A stretch of DNA of 64,000 nt. It comes from Algicoccus sp048820935. Its GTDB lineage: Bacteria; Pseudomonadota; Gammaproteobacteria; Burkholderiales; Burkholderiaceae_B. Positions 32,485-40,804 of the stretch are shown in pieces (position 1 is the first letter of the stretch; every line of letters begins with the position of its first letter). The stretch is from positions 186,001 through 250,000 of the forward strand of contig NZ_JBMERD010000002.1 in assembly GCF_048820935.1 (NCBI RefSeq). Reading direction: 5' to 3'. Made by a program: the position numbers and the translations under genes. The notes beneath the pieces were generated by a model. That model was not told where the DNA came from and did not search any database. It worked only from the letters and a program-made list of their open reading frames with translations.

Positions 32485-33177
32485 TTACTGACACTGCAGT
32501 GGTGCTGTGCCGTCAAGTTCTTGGATCGGATCAAGATCGGGTTGACGATTGAGCGTATACACCAGATTGGTTGGTTCGCCATCAATCAGATTGACTTGTA
32601 AATTGTTGCGGTTCAAGAAAAGCATCTCTGCACGGGCATTACCCTTTGTATCCAGTAAAACCAGGTTGGCTGGGTTCATAGGGACAAGACGCCAGCATCC
32701 TTGGGTGACATACCCTTTTTGTGCAGATTCACCTTGATTGACTCTTGGATTGACGTATTGCGCACGGGCTCGCCATTGTCCATTAGGTGCCAGTGTCAGG
32801 GTCAACTGCTGGTTGGTGCAACGCATTTCCTGATGAAAGCAGGGCAATGTGCCGTGATAGGTTTGAACCTTCGGCAGCAATTGGGTAAGTAACAGTGAGT
32901 AAGCTTGTTCGTCAGCCTGTTGTGTAGACATTTTTTCAGCTTGGTTAGCTTGCGCTTTGGGTGACATGCGAGATGTCTGAATCTGCATTTGACTTGGTGC
33001 TTGCAAGGTGCGACCGCTCGTACTTCCACGAGCCTGACGCATGGCATCCGTTGCCGTGCTCTCGCGTGGAGGTTCGTAGTAACCCGGTGTCTTCATATCA
33101 GCACATCCAACGATGGCCACACTGGCTAAACCCAATAAGAGAATGCGACTAAACGGGGAGAACAAATTTTGTTTCAT
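32485..33177 (-). CDS. Putative lipoprotein of unknown function
   Basis: A 230-residue protein with a lipoprotein signal: basic start, hydrophobic ILLLGLASVA and the lipobox IVGC, placing Cys24 at the modified N-terminus. A low-complexity Gln/Ser/Thr-rich linker (about 35-85) is followed by a compact domain with four cysteines (CFHQEMRC, GCWRL, C-terminal LQCQ) and alternating beta-like segments. I do not recognise a named family. It probably sits in the periplasmic leaflet of the outer membrane, since residue +2 is Ala. It is divergent from the prepilin peptidase gene. Confidence 0.7.
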   Translation of the reverse strand: MKQNLFSPFSRILLLGLASVAIVGCADMKTPGYYEPPRESTATDAMRQARGSTSGRTLQAPSQMQIQTSRMSPKAQANQAEKMSTQQADEQAYSLLLTQLLPKVQTYHGTLPCFHQEMRCTNQQLTLTLAPNGQWRARAQYVNPRVNQGESAQKGYVTQGCWRLVPMNPANLVLLDTKGNARAEMLFLNRNNLQVNLIDGEPTNLVYTLNRQPDLDPIQELDGTAPLQCQ

Positions 33178-33323
33178 GGTGAAAGCTACCAAACAAATAA
33201 ATAGAAGTGACTGAACAGCACTTTCATTTTACGCGTAATTAATTAAATAAGTTGTGCATTTGGACGGTGCTTCTTAACGCATTGTCGATATGTTGGGTGG
33301 GTTCGGTTTTTGGTGTTGAATTG

Positions 33324-33980
33324 ATGAAGGGCTTTTATTGTGGGTTGGTCGGCGTTGTTCTGGCGAGCGTGGTCGTGGCTGTGGCAGCTCGATGGGTGCA
33401 GTTTTTAGAAGTTCTACTGAGAGAGTTGGCCGCTGAAGACCCTCAGTCAGATACCAATTTGACACCTTTGTGGATGCCGTCTGGCTTTGTATGGACGGTT
33501 GTAGCGTTGTCTGTCTGGTGGATCGGTCACGATCAAACTGATTGGGCTGTGTTTTGGGTTCAGGCAGCTTTGATCGGAGTGTTGTGGTTGCTTGCCAGCA
33601 TTGATGCCAAAACAGGGTTGCTACCGGACGTTCTGAATGCGTTAGTGATTTTGAGTGGCCTGATCGGCGTGTGGCTAGATTGGATCCCTGTTTCGCAGAC
33701 GGCGGTGGCACTGGCGGGTTATGGGGTGCCTTGGGTCATGAACTGGTTTTATCGCTTGCGTCATGGCGTTGATGCCATTGGCCAAGGGGATGCTAAGTTG
33801 CTGATGAGTCTTGGGCTTTGGTTCGGTTGGCCTGCATTGGGTGATATTGTGGTGGCAGCAGTCATTTCGTCGCTTGCTTATACTGCGGTTTATGGAGTGA
33901 TTCGTCGCCAATGGCCAAAGGCGTTACCTTTAGGTCCGTTCCTGGCACTGGCTGCGACGATTCAGATTTTGTCACTTTAA
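33324..33980 (+). CDS. pilD: Prepilin peptidase (A24 family), short form
   Basis: A membrane aspartic peptidase of about 218 residues that cleaves type IV prepilin leaders. The two catalytic Asp residues are Asp94 in ASIDAKTGLLPD and Asp156 in GQGDAKLL. Typical PilD has a cytoplasmic cysteine-rich N-terminal domain (CxxC pairs) for methylation; it is missing, leaving mostly the peptidase domain. The start is uncertain: GTG 33252 would add 24 residues, ATG 33324 starts at a helix. The gene order pilD-coaE-zapD is normal for betaproteobacteria, but pilB and pilC do not precede it here. Confidence 0.82.
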   Translation: MKGFYCGLVGVVLASVVVAVAARWVQFLEVLLRELAAEDPQSDTNLTPLWMPSGFVWTVVALSVWWIGHDQTDWAVFWVQAALIGVLWLLASIDAKTGLLPDVLNALVILSGLIGVWLDWIPVSQTAVALAGYGVPWVMNWFYRLRHGVDAIGQGDAKLLMSLGLWFGWPALGDIVVAAVISSLAYTAVYGVIRRQWPKALPLGPFLALAATIQILSL

Positions 33981-33994
33981 GTTGCATTTATTTT

Positions 33995-34630
33995 ATGAAT
34001 ACACAACCACAACACGAATCGGAGAGTACGCTCAAGCTGGGTTTAACGGGCGGCATAGGCTCCGGTAAAACGAAAGTGGCTGATCTGTTGCAAGATCTGG
34101 GTGCCAGCATTATTGATACCGATGCCATCGCCCATAGCTTAACCGCGCCTGGGGGATTGGCGATTGAGCCGATCCGCGAAGCCTTTGGTGATCAGGTCAT
34201 CGATGCGCAAGGTGCATTGGATCGCGCCCAGATGCGTCAGAAAGTGTTTAAAGATGCCAATGCACGCATTCGCTTAGAAGGTATTTTGCATCCATTGATT
34301 CGCCAAGAGGTTGCGCGTGAGGCGCAAAAAGCCACTGGTCTTTATCGTGTTTTTGTGGTGCCTTTGCTTGTCGAATCAGGACGTTGGCTAGAACAGGTTG
34401 ATCGGGTGTGTGTGGTTGATTGTGATGAAGCAACACAAATTGCCCGTGTCATGGCGCGCAGTCAATTAAGCGCGGAACAGGTGGAAGAAATCATGATGGT
34501 GCAGGCTACTCGTGATGAACGATTGGCGGTGGCGCACGATGTCATTGACAATGGTGCGAACACGGATTTTGAGAATCTGCGTCAACAGGTGTTGGTCTTG
34601 CACCGTCTGTGGTGTAACCTTACAGAATGA
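33995..34630 (+). CDS. coaE: Dephospho-CoA kinase CoaE
   Basis: Phosphorylates the ribose 3'-hydroxyl of dephospho-CoA, the last step of CoA synthesis. The 211-residue protein has a P-loop GGIGSGKT at 19-26, the substrate motif DTDAIAH and the lid/LID-type RVMARSQLSAEQ segment, as in the family. ATG 33995 lies 14 bp after the peptidase stop; an open frame back to 33911 overlaps that gene and is less likely. Its product connects with panC earlier in the window. Confidence 0.94.
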   Translation: MNTQPQHESESTLKLGLTGGIGSGKTKVADLLQDLGASIIDTDAIAHSLTAPGGLAIEPIREAFGDQVIDAQGALDRAQMRQKVFKDANARIRLEGILHPLIRQEVAREAQKATGLYRVFVVPLLVESGRWLEQVDRVCVVDCDEATQIARVMARSQLSAEQVEEIMMVQATRDERLAVAHDVIDNGANTDFENLRQQVLVLHRLWCNLTE

Positions 34631-34661
34631 TGAGTTCATTTCCTAATAACCACGTTGTGTG

Positions 34662-35411
34662 ATGCGTTTCGAATACCCATTTAATGAGCGGGTTCGGACG
34701 TGGATCCGGCTCGAGTACTTACTGAATCGTCTGGTGTTTTTTTCTGCACCGGGCGATGCTCGCTTGCATCAAGTGGCTTTCAGTACGCTATTTGATGTGT
34801 TGGATGCGACTGAGCGCACGGATATCAAGGGCGGTTTGTTACAAGATCTCGAACGCCAAAAAATCACATTGATTGGTCTTCAGAACCATCCGGGTGTGGA
34901 TGGCGAAGCATTGCAAGACGTGGTCAAACAGATTGATGTGGCCATGGATGCGTTGCTGCGTCAAGGAAAGACCGGTCAAACATTACGCACCAATGAGTGG
35001 CTTTGTAGCCTGCGTGGACGCTTAGCGGTGCCGGGTGGTGGCACCCAAGTGGACATGCCTTCGTTTTATGCTTGGCAATGCAAGGACGTTGAGCAGCGCT
35101 GTCGTGACCTACAAGATTGGGTGAATCCACTTTTACCCTTACGCAATGGCGTTCAGTTGATCATGAAGTTATTGCGTGATTCTGGCACGCGCGAATCTAC
35201 GGTCGCACGATCGGGCTCTTACCAGCAGATGTTGAGTGGTAAGACTTACCAGCTGTTCACCGTCTGGGTCGATGACGCACAGCAAGTCTTTCCGGAGATG
35301 AGTGCCAACAAATATATGGTTTGGGTACGGTTCTCAGAGCAAGATGGGATTCACAAGCCACATCCGGTCAGTCGCGATATTCCGTTTGAATACGCTTTAT
35401 GCGGATTCTAA
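34662..35411 (+). CDS. zapD: Cell division protein ZapD
   Basis: A cytosolic FtsZ-binding protein of 249 residues that bundles FtsZ filaments at the division ring. The start FEYPFNERVRTWIRLEYLLNRL and the later PFYAWQ-like SFYAWQCKDVEQR are typical of the ZapD (DUF1342) family. A GTG at 34659 is directly before the ATG. It follows coaE after about 30 bp as in many betaproteobacteria. Confidence 0.93.
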   Translation: MRFEYPFNERVRTWIRLEYLLNRLVFFSAPGDARLHQVAFSTLFDVLDATERTDIKGGLLQDLERQKITLIGLQNHPGVDGEALQDVVKQIDVAMDALLRQGKTGQTLRTNEWLCSLRGRLAVPGGGTQVDMPSFYAWQCKDVEQRCRDLQDWVNPLLPLRNGVQLIMKLLRDSGTRESTVARSGSYQQMLSGKTYQLFTVWVDDAQQVFPEMSANKYMVWVRFSEQDGIHKPHPVSRDIPFEYALCGF

Positions 35412-35414
35412 TTT

Positions 35415-35443
35415 ACTTAATCCTTAAGACTTAAGGATTAAGT
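35415..35443. terminator. AT-rich bidirectional hairpin after zapD
   Basis: A 13-bp perfect stem (acttaatccttaa at 35415-35427, complement at 35431-35443) has a 3-nt loop. It lies 3 bp after the zapD stop and its right arm covers the last codons and stop of the convergent Nudix gene. The long stem suits a two-way terminator, though it is not GC-rich. Confidence 0.55.
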
Positions 35444-36408
35444 AGGTGACGGATGCCAGCAATACCGTGTGCACCGTGTCGTCGTGCTTGAGGATAGGTG
35501 TCGTTAGATTGTCCGCCAATGGTAAGCACAGGTAAGCCAGCAAATTGTGCCAATTCAGCAAACGCTTCCCAACCCAATGTGGGCTCCCCCGGATGTGATG
35601 CCGTAGGCAACACAGGCCCCAGCACCGCAAAATCAGCTTTAATGAGACGTGCTTGAGTCAGTTGTTCGGCATTGTGTGCTGATACACCCACCCATTGATC
35701 GTCAGCGAGTTTGGGGCGCTCAGAATGATTTGTAGCGTCTTGTGCGCGCAAATGCACACCATCGGCTTGCGTCCACCAGGATTCTGGATGAACACTGTTC
35801 ACCAGTAACTTCATATTGAGGCGCTGACAGTACGCGAGCACTTTTAAAAAGCCGTCTTTGACGCTTTGTTCGCCCAGGGTCGTTTGCCACTGTGGTTCAC
35901 GCCATTGCACGAGCTCAATGCCTTGAGCGTGAGCTTGGCCTAAGGTTTTGAGAAAGCTTGCTAGATTGTCTGGGTGATTGACATGACTGATCAGGTAGCG
36001 ACGCGGTATACGCAACCAGCGTAGTAAAGGATAGGTGGCTGGTAATAAATCATCGCGTGCCAGTGCTTCGTCTGGCGTAAGCCAATCTAATTCCTGATTT
36101 TCTAGGGGAGTTGGTGTGCCATCCCACTGTGTGACTTGCCAGATGTTTAGACGAACCGTGGTGGTTGGATAGTGATAAACCAAACTCACCCAAGGTATGG
36201 CGTCCTGAACGGTGATATTGATTTCTTCCTGTAGTTCACGCGTGAGTGCCTGTAAAACCGTTTCACCGGCTTCAATTTTTCCACCGGGTAACTCCCACCA
36301 GCCAGCCCATGGTTTTCCGGTGGGGCGGCTACCCAATAGAACCTGACCTGATGCATTGATCAGTAGGCCGACTGCGACTTCTGTGACCTTTGACGCAGGT
36401 TCAGGCAT
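35431..36408 (-). CDS. Nudix hydrolase fused to a thiamine-phosphate synthase-like domain
   Basis: A 325-residue two-domain protein. Residues 7-135 form a MutT-type Nudix domain with GGKIEAGETVLQALTRELQEE as the Nudix box; the usual Gly near its end is Asn (EEINI). The rest, from about 140 on, is a TMP-TENI TIM barrel with VQWREPQW, LLVNSVHPE, ADGVHLRAQD, VSAHNAEQL, FAVLGPVLPTASHPG and VLTIGGQ. Such MutT-ThiE-like fusions are common in beta- and gammaproteobacteria and may cleanse oxidised nucleotides or thiamine derivatives. The ATG overlaps the stop of the DUF815 gene by 8 bp. A true ThiE is encoded at 40094. Confidence 0.87.
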   Translation of the reverse strand: MPEPASKVTEVAVGLLINASGQVLLGSRPTGKPWAGWWELPGGKIEAGETVLQALTRELQEEINITVQDAIPWVSLVYHYPTTTVRLNIWQVTQWDGTPTPLENQELDWLTPDEALARDDLLPATYPLLRWLRIPRRYLISHVNHPDNLASFLKTLGQAHAQGIELVQWREPQWQTTLGEQSVKDGFLKVLAYCQRLNMKLLVNSVHPESWWTQADGVHLRAQDATNHSERPKLADDQWVGVSAHNAEQLTQARLIKADFAVLGPVLPTASHPGEPTLGWEAFAELAQFAGLPVLTIGGQSNDTYPQARRHGAHGIAGIRHLLNP

Positions 36409-37279
36409 GTCTGGCAGCCCAGTCTCGTGCAAAGTGCCATGCAACGCGACCTGAGCGAGAGCCGCGTTCGATCGTCCATTGCAGGGCTTCTGTGCGTGAC
36501 TCTTCAATCGACTCCTCGCTACAACCTAATTTGCGTAACCAGTGCGCCACGATGTCGAGGTAATCATCTTGTCGGAATGGGTAAAACGACAGCCAGAGCC
36601 CAAAACGTTCGGACAAAGAGATTTTCTCTTCGATGGATTCGCCGGGATGCACTTCACCATCTGCTTGGTATTTGGTTTCCAGATTCTCATGCATGTATTC
36701 CGGCATGAGGTGGCGACGGTTCGAGGTGGCATATATCAACAGGTTGTCACCTGTGGAAGAGACTGAGCCATCCAGAATGGATTTCAGTGCCTTATAGCTG
36801 GTCTCCCCGTGCTCAAAAGACAAGTCATCACAGAAAATTAAAAAACGCTCTGAACGATTAGCGACTAAATCAGCAATTTCTGACAAATCAGCCAAATCCT
36901 CTTTGTCGACTTCGATCAAGCGCAATCCCTGATCGGCAAATTGTGACAACATGGCTTTAACCAGAGAGCTTTTACCTGTCCCGCGTGAGCCTGTCATCAG
37001 GACATGGTTGGCCGGTTTGCCTTGTACAAACTGGCGGGTGTTGCGTTCAATAATATCTTTCTGACGTTGGATGTGTTGAAGATCCGCGGCCTCTATGCGA
37101 TGCGGGTGCTCAACGGCTTCGAGCCAACCCCGAGCCTGACCTTGCTTGCGCCAGCGAAAGGCCTGTGCGGACCAATTCACAGGTGCGGGTACAGGCGGTA
37201 ACCACGCTTGAAGCTGATCAAGCACCGCATGGGCTTTGTGAATCAGTTGCGTCAAATCCGTTTCGGTCGGCGCTGTCAT
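36401..37279 (-). CDS. DUF815 family AAA ATPase
   Basis: A soluble P-loop ATPase of 292 residues. Walker A GSRGTGKSS is at 97-105, Walker B in RFLIFCDDLSFEH and a sensor region in LLIYATSNRRHLMPEYM. The C-terminal helical part FWLS-like FGLWLSFYPFRQDDYLDIV is a DUF815 landmark. The cellular role of this family is not firmly established as far as I know. It lies between argJ (13 bp upstream) and the Nudix fusion gene, an order shared by many betaproteobacteria. Confidence 0.9.
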   Translation of the reverse strand: MTAPTETDLTQLIHKAHAVLDQLQAWLPPVPAPVNWSAQAFRWRKQGQARGWLEAVEHPHRIEAADLQHIQRQKDIIERNTRQFVQGKPANHVLMTGSRGTGKSSLVKAMLSQFADQGLRLIEVDKEDLADLSEIADLVANRSERFLIFCDDLSFEHGETSYKALKSILDGSVSSTGDNLLIYATSNRRHLMPEYMHENLETKYQADGEVHPGESIEEKISLSERFGLWLSFYPFRQDDYLDIVAHWLRKLGCSEESIEESRTEALQWTIERGSRSGRVAWHFARDWAARHA

Positions 37280-37291
37280 GGTGAGCCTCCC

Positions 37292-38518
37292 TCAGGAACG
37301 ATAGTCTGCGTTGATGCTCACGTATTCGTGAGACAGATCGCAGGTATAGATAGTTTCGGACACTGAACCACGACCCAGTGCAATGCGCATGACGATTTCG
37401 TTTTTCTGCATGACGCGCTGGCCGTCCGCATCCTGATAGTTGGGATCACGTCCGCCTTCGCTCGCCACTAAAACCTCATCAAGCCACAGGCTGACGTTGT
37501 TGACATCTAGGTCATCAATGCCGGCATAGCCAATGGCAGCCAAAATGCGGCCAAGGTTGGGGTCACTGGCGTAAAACGCGGTTTTGACGAGCGGTGAGTG
37601 TGCGACTGCATAGGCGACCTTGAGGGCTTCCTCAGTATCCCCGGCTTCAAGCACTTTGATGGTGATGAATTTGGTTGCGCCTTCGCCATCACGGATAATT
37701 TTTTGTGCCAAATCTAAAGCGGCGTCCGTGAGTGCGGCTTCTAAAGCGGGTAAACGCGGATCGTCTTCAGATTCAATTGTCAGACCACATTGCCCTGTGG
37801 CCATGATCATGAAGCAATCGTTGGTGGAGGTGTCGCCATCGACGCTGATGCGGTTAAACGATTTGTTGGCGACTGTGCGCACTAGGCGATCCAGAATGGG
37901 TTGTGCAATCCCGGCATCGGTCGCCAGATAACCCAGCATCGTCGCCATATTGGGGCGAATCATGCCAGCGCCTTTACTGATTCCTGTGATGGTGACAGTT
38001 TGACCATCAATCTCAGTTTGGCTGGAATGGATTTTAGGCTGCGTGTCGGTGGTCATGATGCTGTAAGCCGCATCAAACCATTGGTCTTCTGACAAATTGT
38101 CGACCGCTTGCGGAATGGCTTGAGCAATTTTATCGATCGGCAGCGGCTCTAAAATAACCCCGGTTGAGAAGGGCAACACGCTTTGCAGAGGGAGATCTAA
38201 TGCATTGGCCACATCCTGAGACATTTGGATGGCTTTTTCTAAGCCGGATTGGCCAGTGCCCGCATTGGCGTTACCTGTGTTCACAATCAACGCACGGGTA
38301 GGCGTCCCAGAAAAAAGGTGATTTGAGGTGATTTGAACAGGTGCTGCACGGAAGCGGTTTCTGGTCAGAACGCCAGCAACCGTACTGCCTTCACAGACGA
38401 CAAACAAGGTGAGGTCACGATTCCCCGCCTTTTTAATACCTGCTGAAGCGATACCAATTTGGACGCCCTTGACGGGATAGACTTGTTCGCGATTCGGGAT
38501 TTGCAGATTGACAGCCAT
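37292..38518 (-). CDS. argJ: Bifunctional glutamate N-acetyltransferase/amino-acid acetyltransferase ArgJ
   Basis: Recycles the acetyl group from acetylornithine to glutamate in arginine synthesis. The 408-residue precursor cleaves itself before Thr193 in RPNMATMLG, giving the alpha and beta chains; SKGAGMIRPNMATML is the family site, and NTGNANAGTG at 80-89 forms the active pocket. GAGG lies 5 nt before the start; an in-frame extension to 38671 has no support. It is the first gene of the argJ-DUF815-Nudix group. Confidence 0.95.
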   Translation of the reverse strand: MAVNLQIPNREQVYPVKGVQIGIASAGIKKAGNRDLTLFVVCEGSTVAGVLTRNRFRAAPVQITSNHLFSGTPTRALIVNTGNANAGTGQSGLEKAIQMSQDVANALDLPLQSVLPFSTGVILEPLPIDKIAQAIPQAVDNLSEDQWFDAAYSIMTTDTQPKIHSSQTEIDGQTVTITGISKGAGMIRPNMATMLGYLATDAGIAQPILDRLVRTVANKSFNRISVDGDTSTNDCFMIMATGQCGLTIESEDDPRLPALEAALTDAALDLAQKIIRDGEGATKFITIKVLEAGDTEEALKVAYAVAHSPLVKTAFYASDPNLGRILAAIGYAGIDDLDVNNVSLWLDEVLVASEGGRDPNYQDADGQRVMQKNEIVMRIALGRGSVSETIYTCDLSHEYVSINADYRS

Positions 38519-38734
38519 GTGAACCTCTGGGAGTGCGCTCGAGTAAATGTGTTTAAAAATGACGCTGACATCGACGCGAGAATCCATGACTAGTGTGCCG
38601 ATGTAAGCGCGAACGCCCTCGATAGGGCGTTCAAATGTTTCGGTTAATGACCGTATTGTAGCAACGGTCACTTCATCGCAAGTGCAAGTTAGGCAATGTC
38701 AGTCAAGTCTGTCTTGCGAATGATTTTTAATGCG

Positions 38735-38773
38735 CCAATCTCCTCTGCGCCTTTCGGTCACAGAGGAGATTGG
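38735..38773. terminator. Strong hairpin between hemL and argJ
   Basis: A perfect 13-bp stem (ccaatctcctctg at 38735-38747, complement at 38761-38773) with a 13-nt loop begins 7 bp beyond the hemL stop on the minus strand. No clear T run follows, so it could be a factor-assisted terminator or a message-end stabiliser. Confidence 0.5.
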
Positions 38774-38779
38774 ATGGGA

Positions 38780-40060
38780 TCAGTTCAGCTTGGCAAATAC
38801 TTTGTCGGCAGCTTGTAACGTTTGCTCCAGCGTCTCGTCATTGTGGGCCAAAGACACAAAGCCCGCTTCAAAGGCTGAAGGTGCAAAATACACGCCTTCA
38901 TCCAACATGCCATGAAAAAATTGCTTGAACTGTTCCTGATTGCCTTCAGAGGCTTGTGCCAGTGATGTTGGGACGGACTCTGAGAAGTACAGACCAAACA
39001 TGCCACCGACGTAATCAGTACTGAGCGTGACACCATGTTTTTTAGCAAGAGTAGCCAAACCTTCGGTCAGACCGCTGCTTTGTGCTTCCAAGTGTTCGTA
39101 CGTGCCGGGTGCTGCTAATAAGCGCAAAGTGGTGATTCCTGCTGCAACGGCGACAGGGTTGCCTGACAGCGTGCCTGCTTGGTAGACCGCACCTAAGGGA
39201 GCGATGTGGTTCATGACTTCGGCTTTACCGCCAAATGCGCCAATTGGCATGCCGCCACCGATCACTTTGGCCAAGGTCGTCAAATCTGGCTCAATACCTG
39301 TCAAGCCCTGAACACCGCAAGGGCCAGCACGGAAACCGGTCATCACTTCATCAAAAATCAGCAAAGCACCGTGGGCGGTACATTGCTCGCGCAATGTCTC
39401 CAGAAAACCTGGTACAGGTTTGATGAGGTTCATGTTGCCGGCAATGGGTTCCACGATAATGCAGGCGATTTCTTTGCCATGGGTGGCAAATGCGGCTTTG
39501 ACGCCTTCAATGTCGTTGTAGTCCAGCACGATGGTATGTGCAACAAACTCGGGTGGAACGCCTGCGGACGTGGGGTTGCCAAAGGTCAGCAAACCAGAAC
39601 CGGCTTTAACGAGCAAGCTGTCAGCGTGACCGTGGTAGCAACCCTCAAATTTAATGATTTTGTTGCGTCCGGTTGCGCCACGGGCCAATCGGATGGCACT
39701 CATCGTGGCTTCTGTGCCTGAGCTCACGAGACGAACTTGCTCCATGGATGGAGCACGTTGAACGAGCATTTCTGCAATTTCGATTTCACTTTCTGTGGGT
39801 GCGCCGAATGACAGGCCATGGGCTGCAGCCGCTTGAACGGCAGCGACGACCTCAGGGTGTGCGTGACCCACGATGGCTGGGCCCCATGAGCCAATGTAAT
39901 CGACGTAACGCTTGTCTTGCGCATCCCAGAAATAGGCGCCATTGGCACGTTCGATAAATCGGGGTGTACCACCAACAGAGCGAAATGCACGTACAGGTGA
40001 GTTCACACCACCTGGGATGGTTTTGCAGGCGCGCTCAAAAAGTTCAGCGTTGCGAGTCAT
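38780..40060 (-). CDS. hemL: Glutamate-1-semialdehyde 2,1-aminomutase HemL
   Basis: Makes 5-aminolevulinate for haem by moving an amino group with PLP. The 426-residue protein begins FERACKTIPGGVNSPVRAF, has the PLP-binding SSGTEATM at 113-120, DEVMTGFR near 237-244 and Lys265 in TTLAKVIGGGMP as Schiff-base residue. GGAG lies 6 nt before the start. It is the last gene of a thiD-thiE-hemL series on the minus strand, 33 bp after thiE. Confidence 0.96.
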   Translation of the reverse strand: MTRNAELFERACKTIPGGVNSPVRAFRSVGGTPRFIERANGAYFWDAQDKRYVDYIGSWGPAIVGHAHPEVVAAVQAAAAHGLSFGAPTESEIEIAEMLVQRAPSMEQVRLVSSGTEATMSAIRLARGATGRNKIIKFEGCYHGHADSLLVKAGSGLLTFGNPTSAGVPPEFVAHTIVLDYNDIEGVKAAFATHGKEIACIIVEPIAGNMNLIKPVPGFLETLREQCTAHGALLIFDEVMTGFRAGPCGVQGLTGIEPDLTTLAKVIGGGMPIGAFGGKAEVMNHIAPLGAVYQAGTLSGNPVAVAAGITTLRLLAAPGTYEHLEAQSSGLTEGLATLAKKHGVTLSTDYVGGMFGLYFSESVPTSLAQASEGNQEQFKQFFHGMLDEGVYFAPSAFEAGFVSLAHNDETLEQTLQAADKVFAKLN

Positions 40061-40093
40061 AAAAATCTCCAAAAATCAGATACGGTTCGTAAA

Positions 40094-40804
40094 TTAGTTC
40101 GGCGAGTCGTCAAGGCTGGGCCACAGTTCAGCAAAGCGACGCCGTTCTTGTGTAGGTTCAGGGGAGTCAAACAGCGCACCAATGACAGCGAGGCTATCTG
40201 CGCCTGCTGCTAGTAATTCAGCACCATTGCTGGATGTGATACCACCAATGGCGACCACAGCGGCGCGGCGCGCATGTTGACGGGTTCCAGGAGGACTGGC
40301 TAGGCGTTGCGCTTCACACAAATCACGCGCTTGCTTCAGAATATTCAGTGGCGCAGGTGGTGCTTGAGGTTTGGTGCCGGAAGCGTACATCGCACCAAAT
40401 GCAATGTAATCCACGGGAACTGCAAGCAATCGCTGTGCCAGTTTTAGATCTGCATAGCAAGAGACACCTATCAGCCTATCGGGTCCCAGTGCCTCGCGTG
40501 CCGCAAAAACATCGCCATCATCGCGCCCCATGTGAACGCCATCAGCTTGAACTTCGAGCGCCAGCTTCCAGTCGTCATTAATGAGGTAGACAATCCCCAG
40601 TGTTTGACACAGCGCACGCAATTGATGGGCAAGTTCAGTGCGCTTGGGTTCCGGGACAGTTTTAAGGCGCAGTTGCAGTGCGGTGAGCCCAGCTTCCATG
40701 CCTTGTCGGATACCGTCTTCCAGCCGTGCGAAGTCATCCCAATCGGGTGTCACGCCATACAAGCCCGCTGGAAACCGCAGTGAATGATAAACAGGTTGAT
40801 TCAT
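40094..40804 (-). CDS. thiE: Thiamine-phosphate synthase ThiE
   Basis: Joins HMP diphosphate and the thiazole phosphate to thiamine monophosphate. A TIM barrel of 236 residues with TALQLRLK (strand 1-2), LINDDWKLALEVQADGVHMGRDDGD as the pyrophosphate site (LINDD and ADGVHMGRDD key), IGVSCY, DYIAFGAMYASGTKPQAP and VVAIGGI. The C-terminal phosphate loop GADSLAVIGAL is present. Translation is coupled to thiD through a 1-bp overlap (ATGA). Confidence 0.92.
   Translation of the reverse strand: MNQPVYHSLRFPAGLYGVTPDWDDFARLEDGIRQGMEAGLTALQLRLKTVPEPKRTELAHQLRALCQTLGIVYLINDDWKLALEVQADGVHMGRDDGDVFAAREALGPDRLIGVSCYADLKLAQRLLAVPVDYIAFGAMYASGTKPQAPPAPLNILKQARDLCEAQRLASPPGTRQHARRAAVVAIGGITSSNGAELLAAGADSLAVIGALFDSPEPTQERRRFAELWPSLDDSPN

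Noticed and set aside
39206..39721. A 171-residue open frame on the plus strand
   Set aside because: It lies fully opposite hemL, whose motifs are complete; the frame is a shadow.
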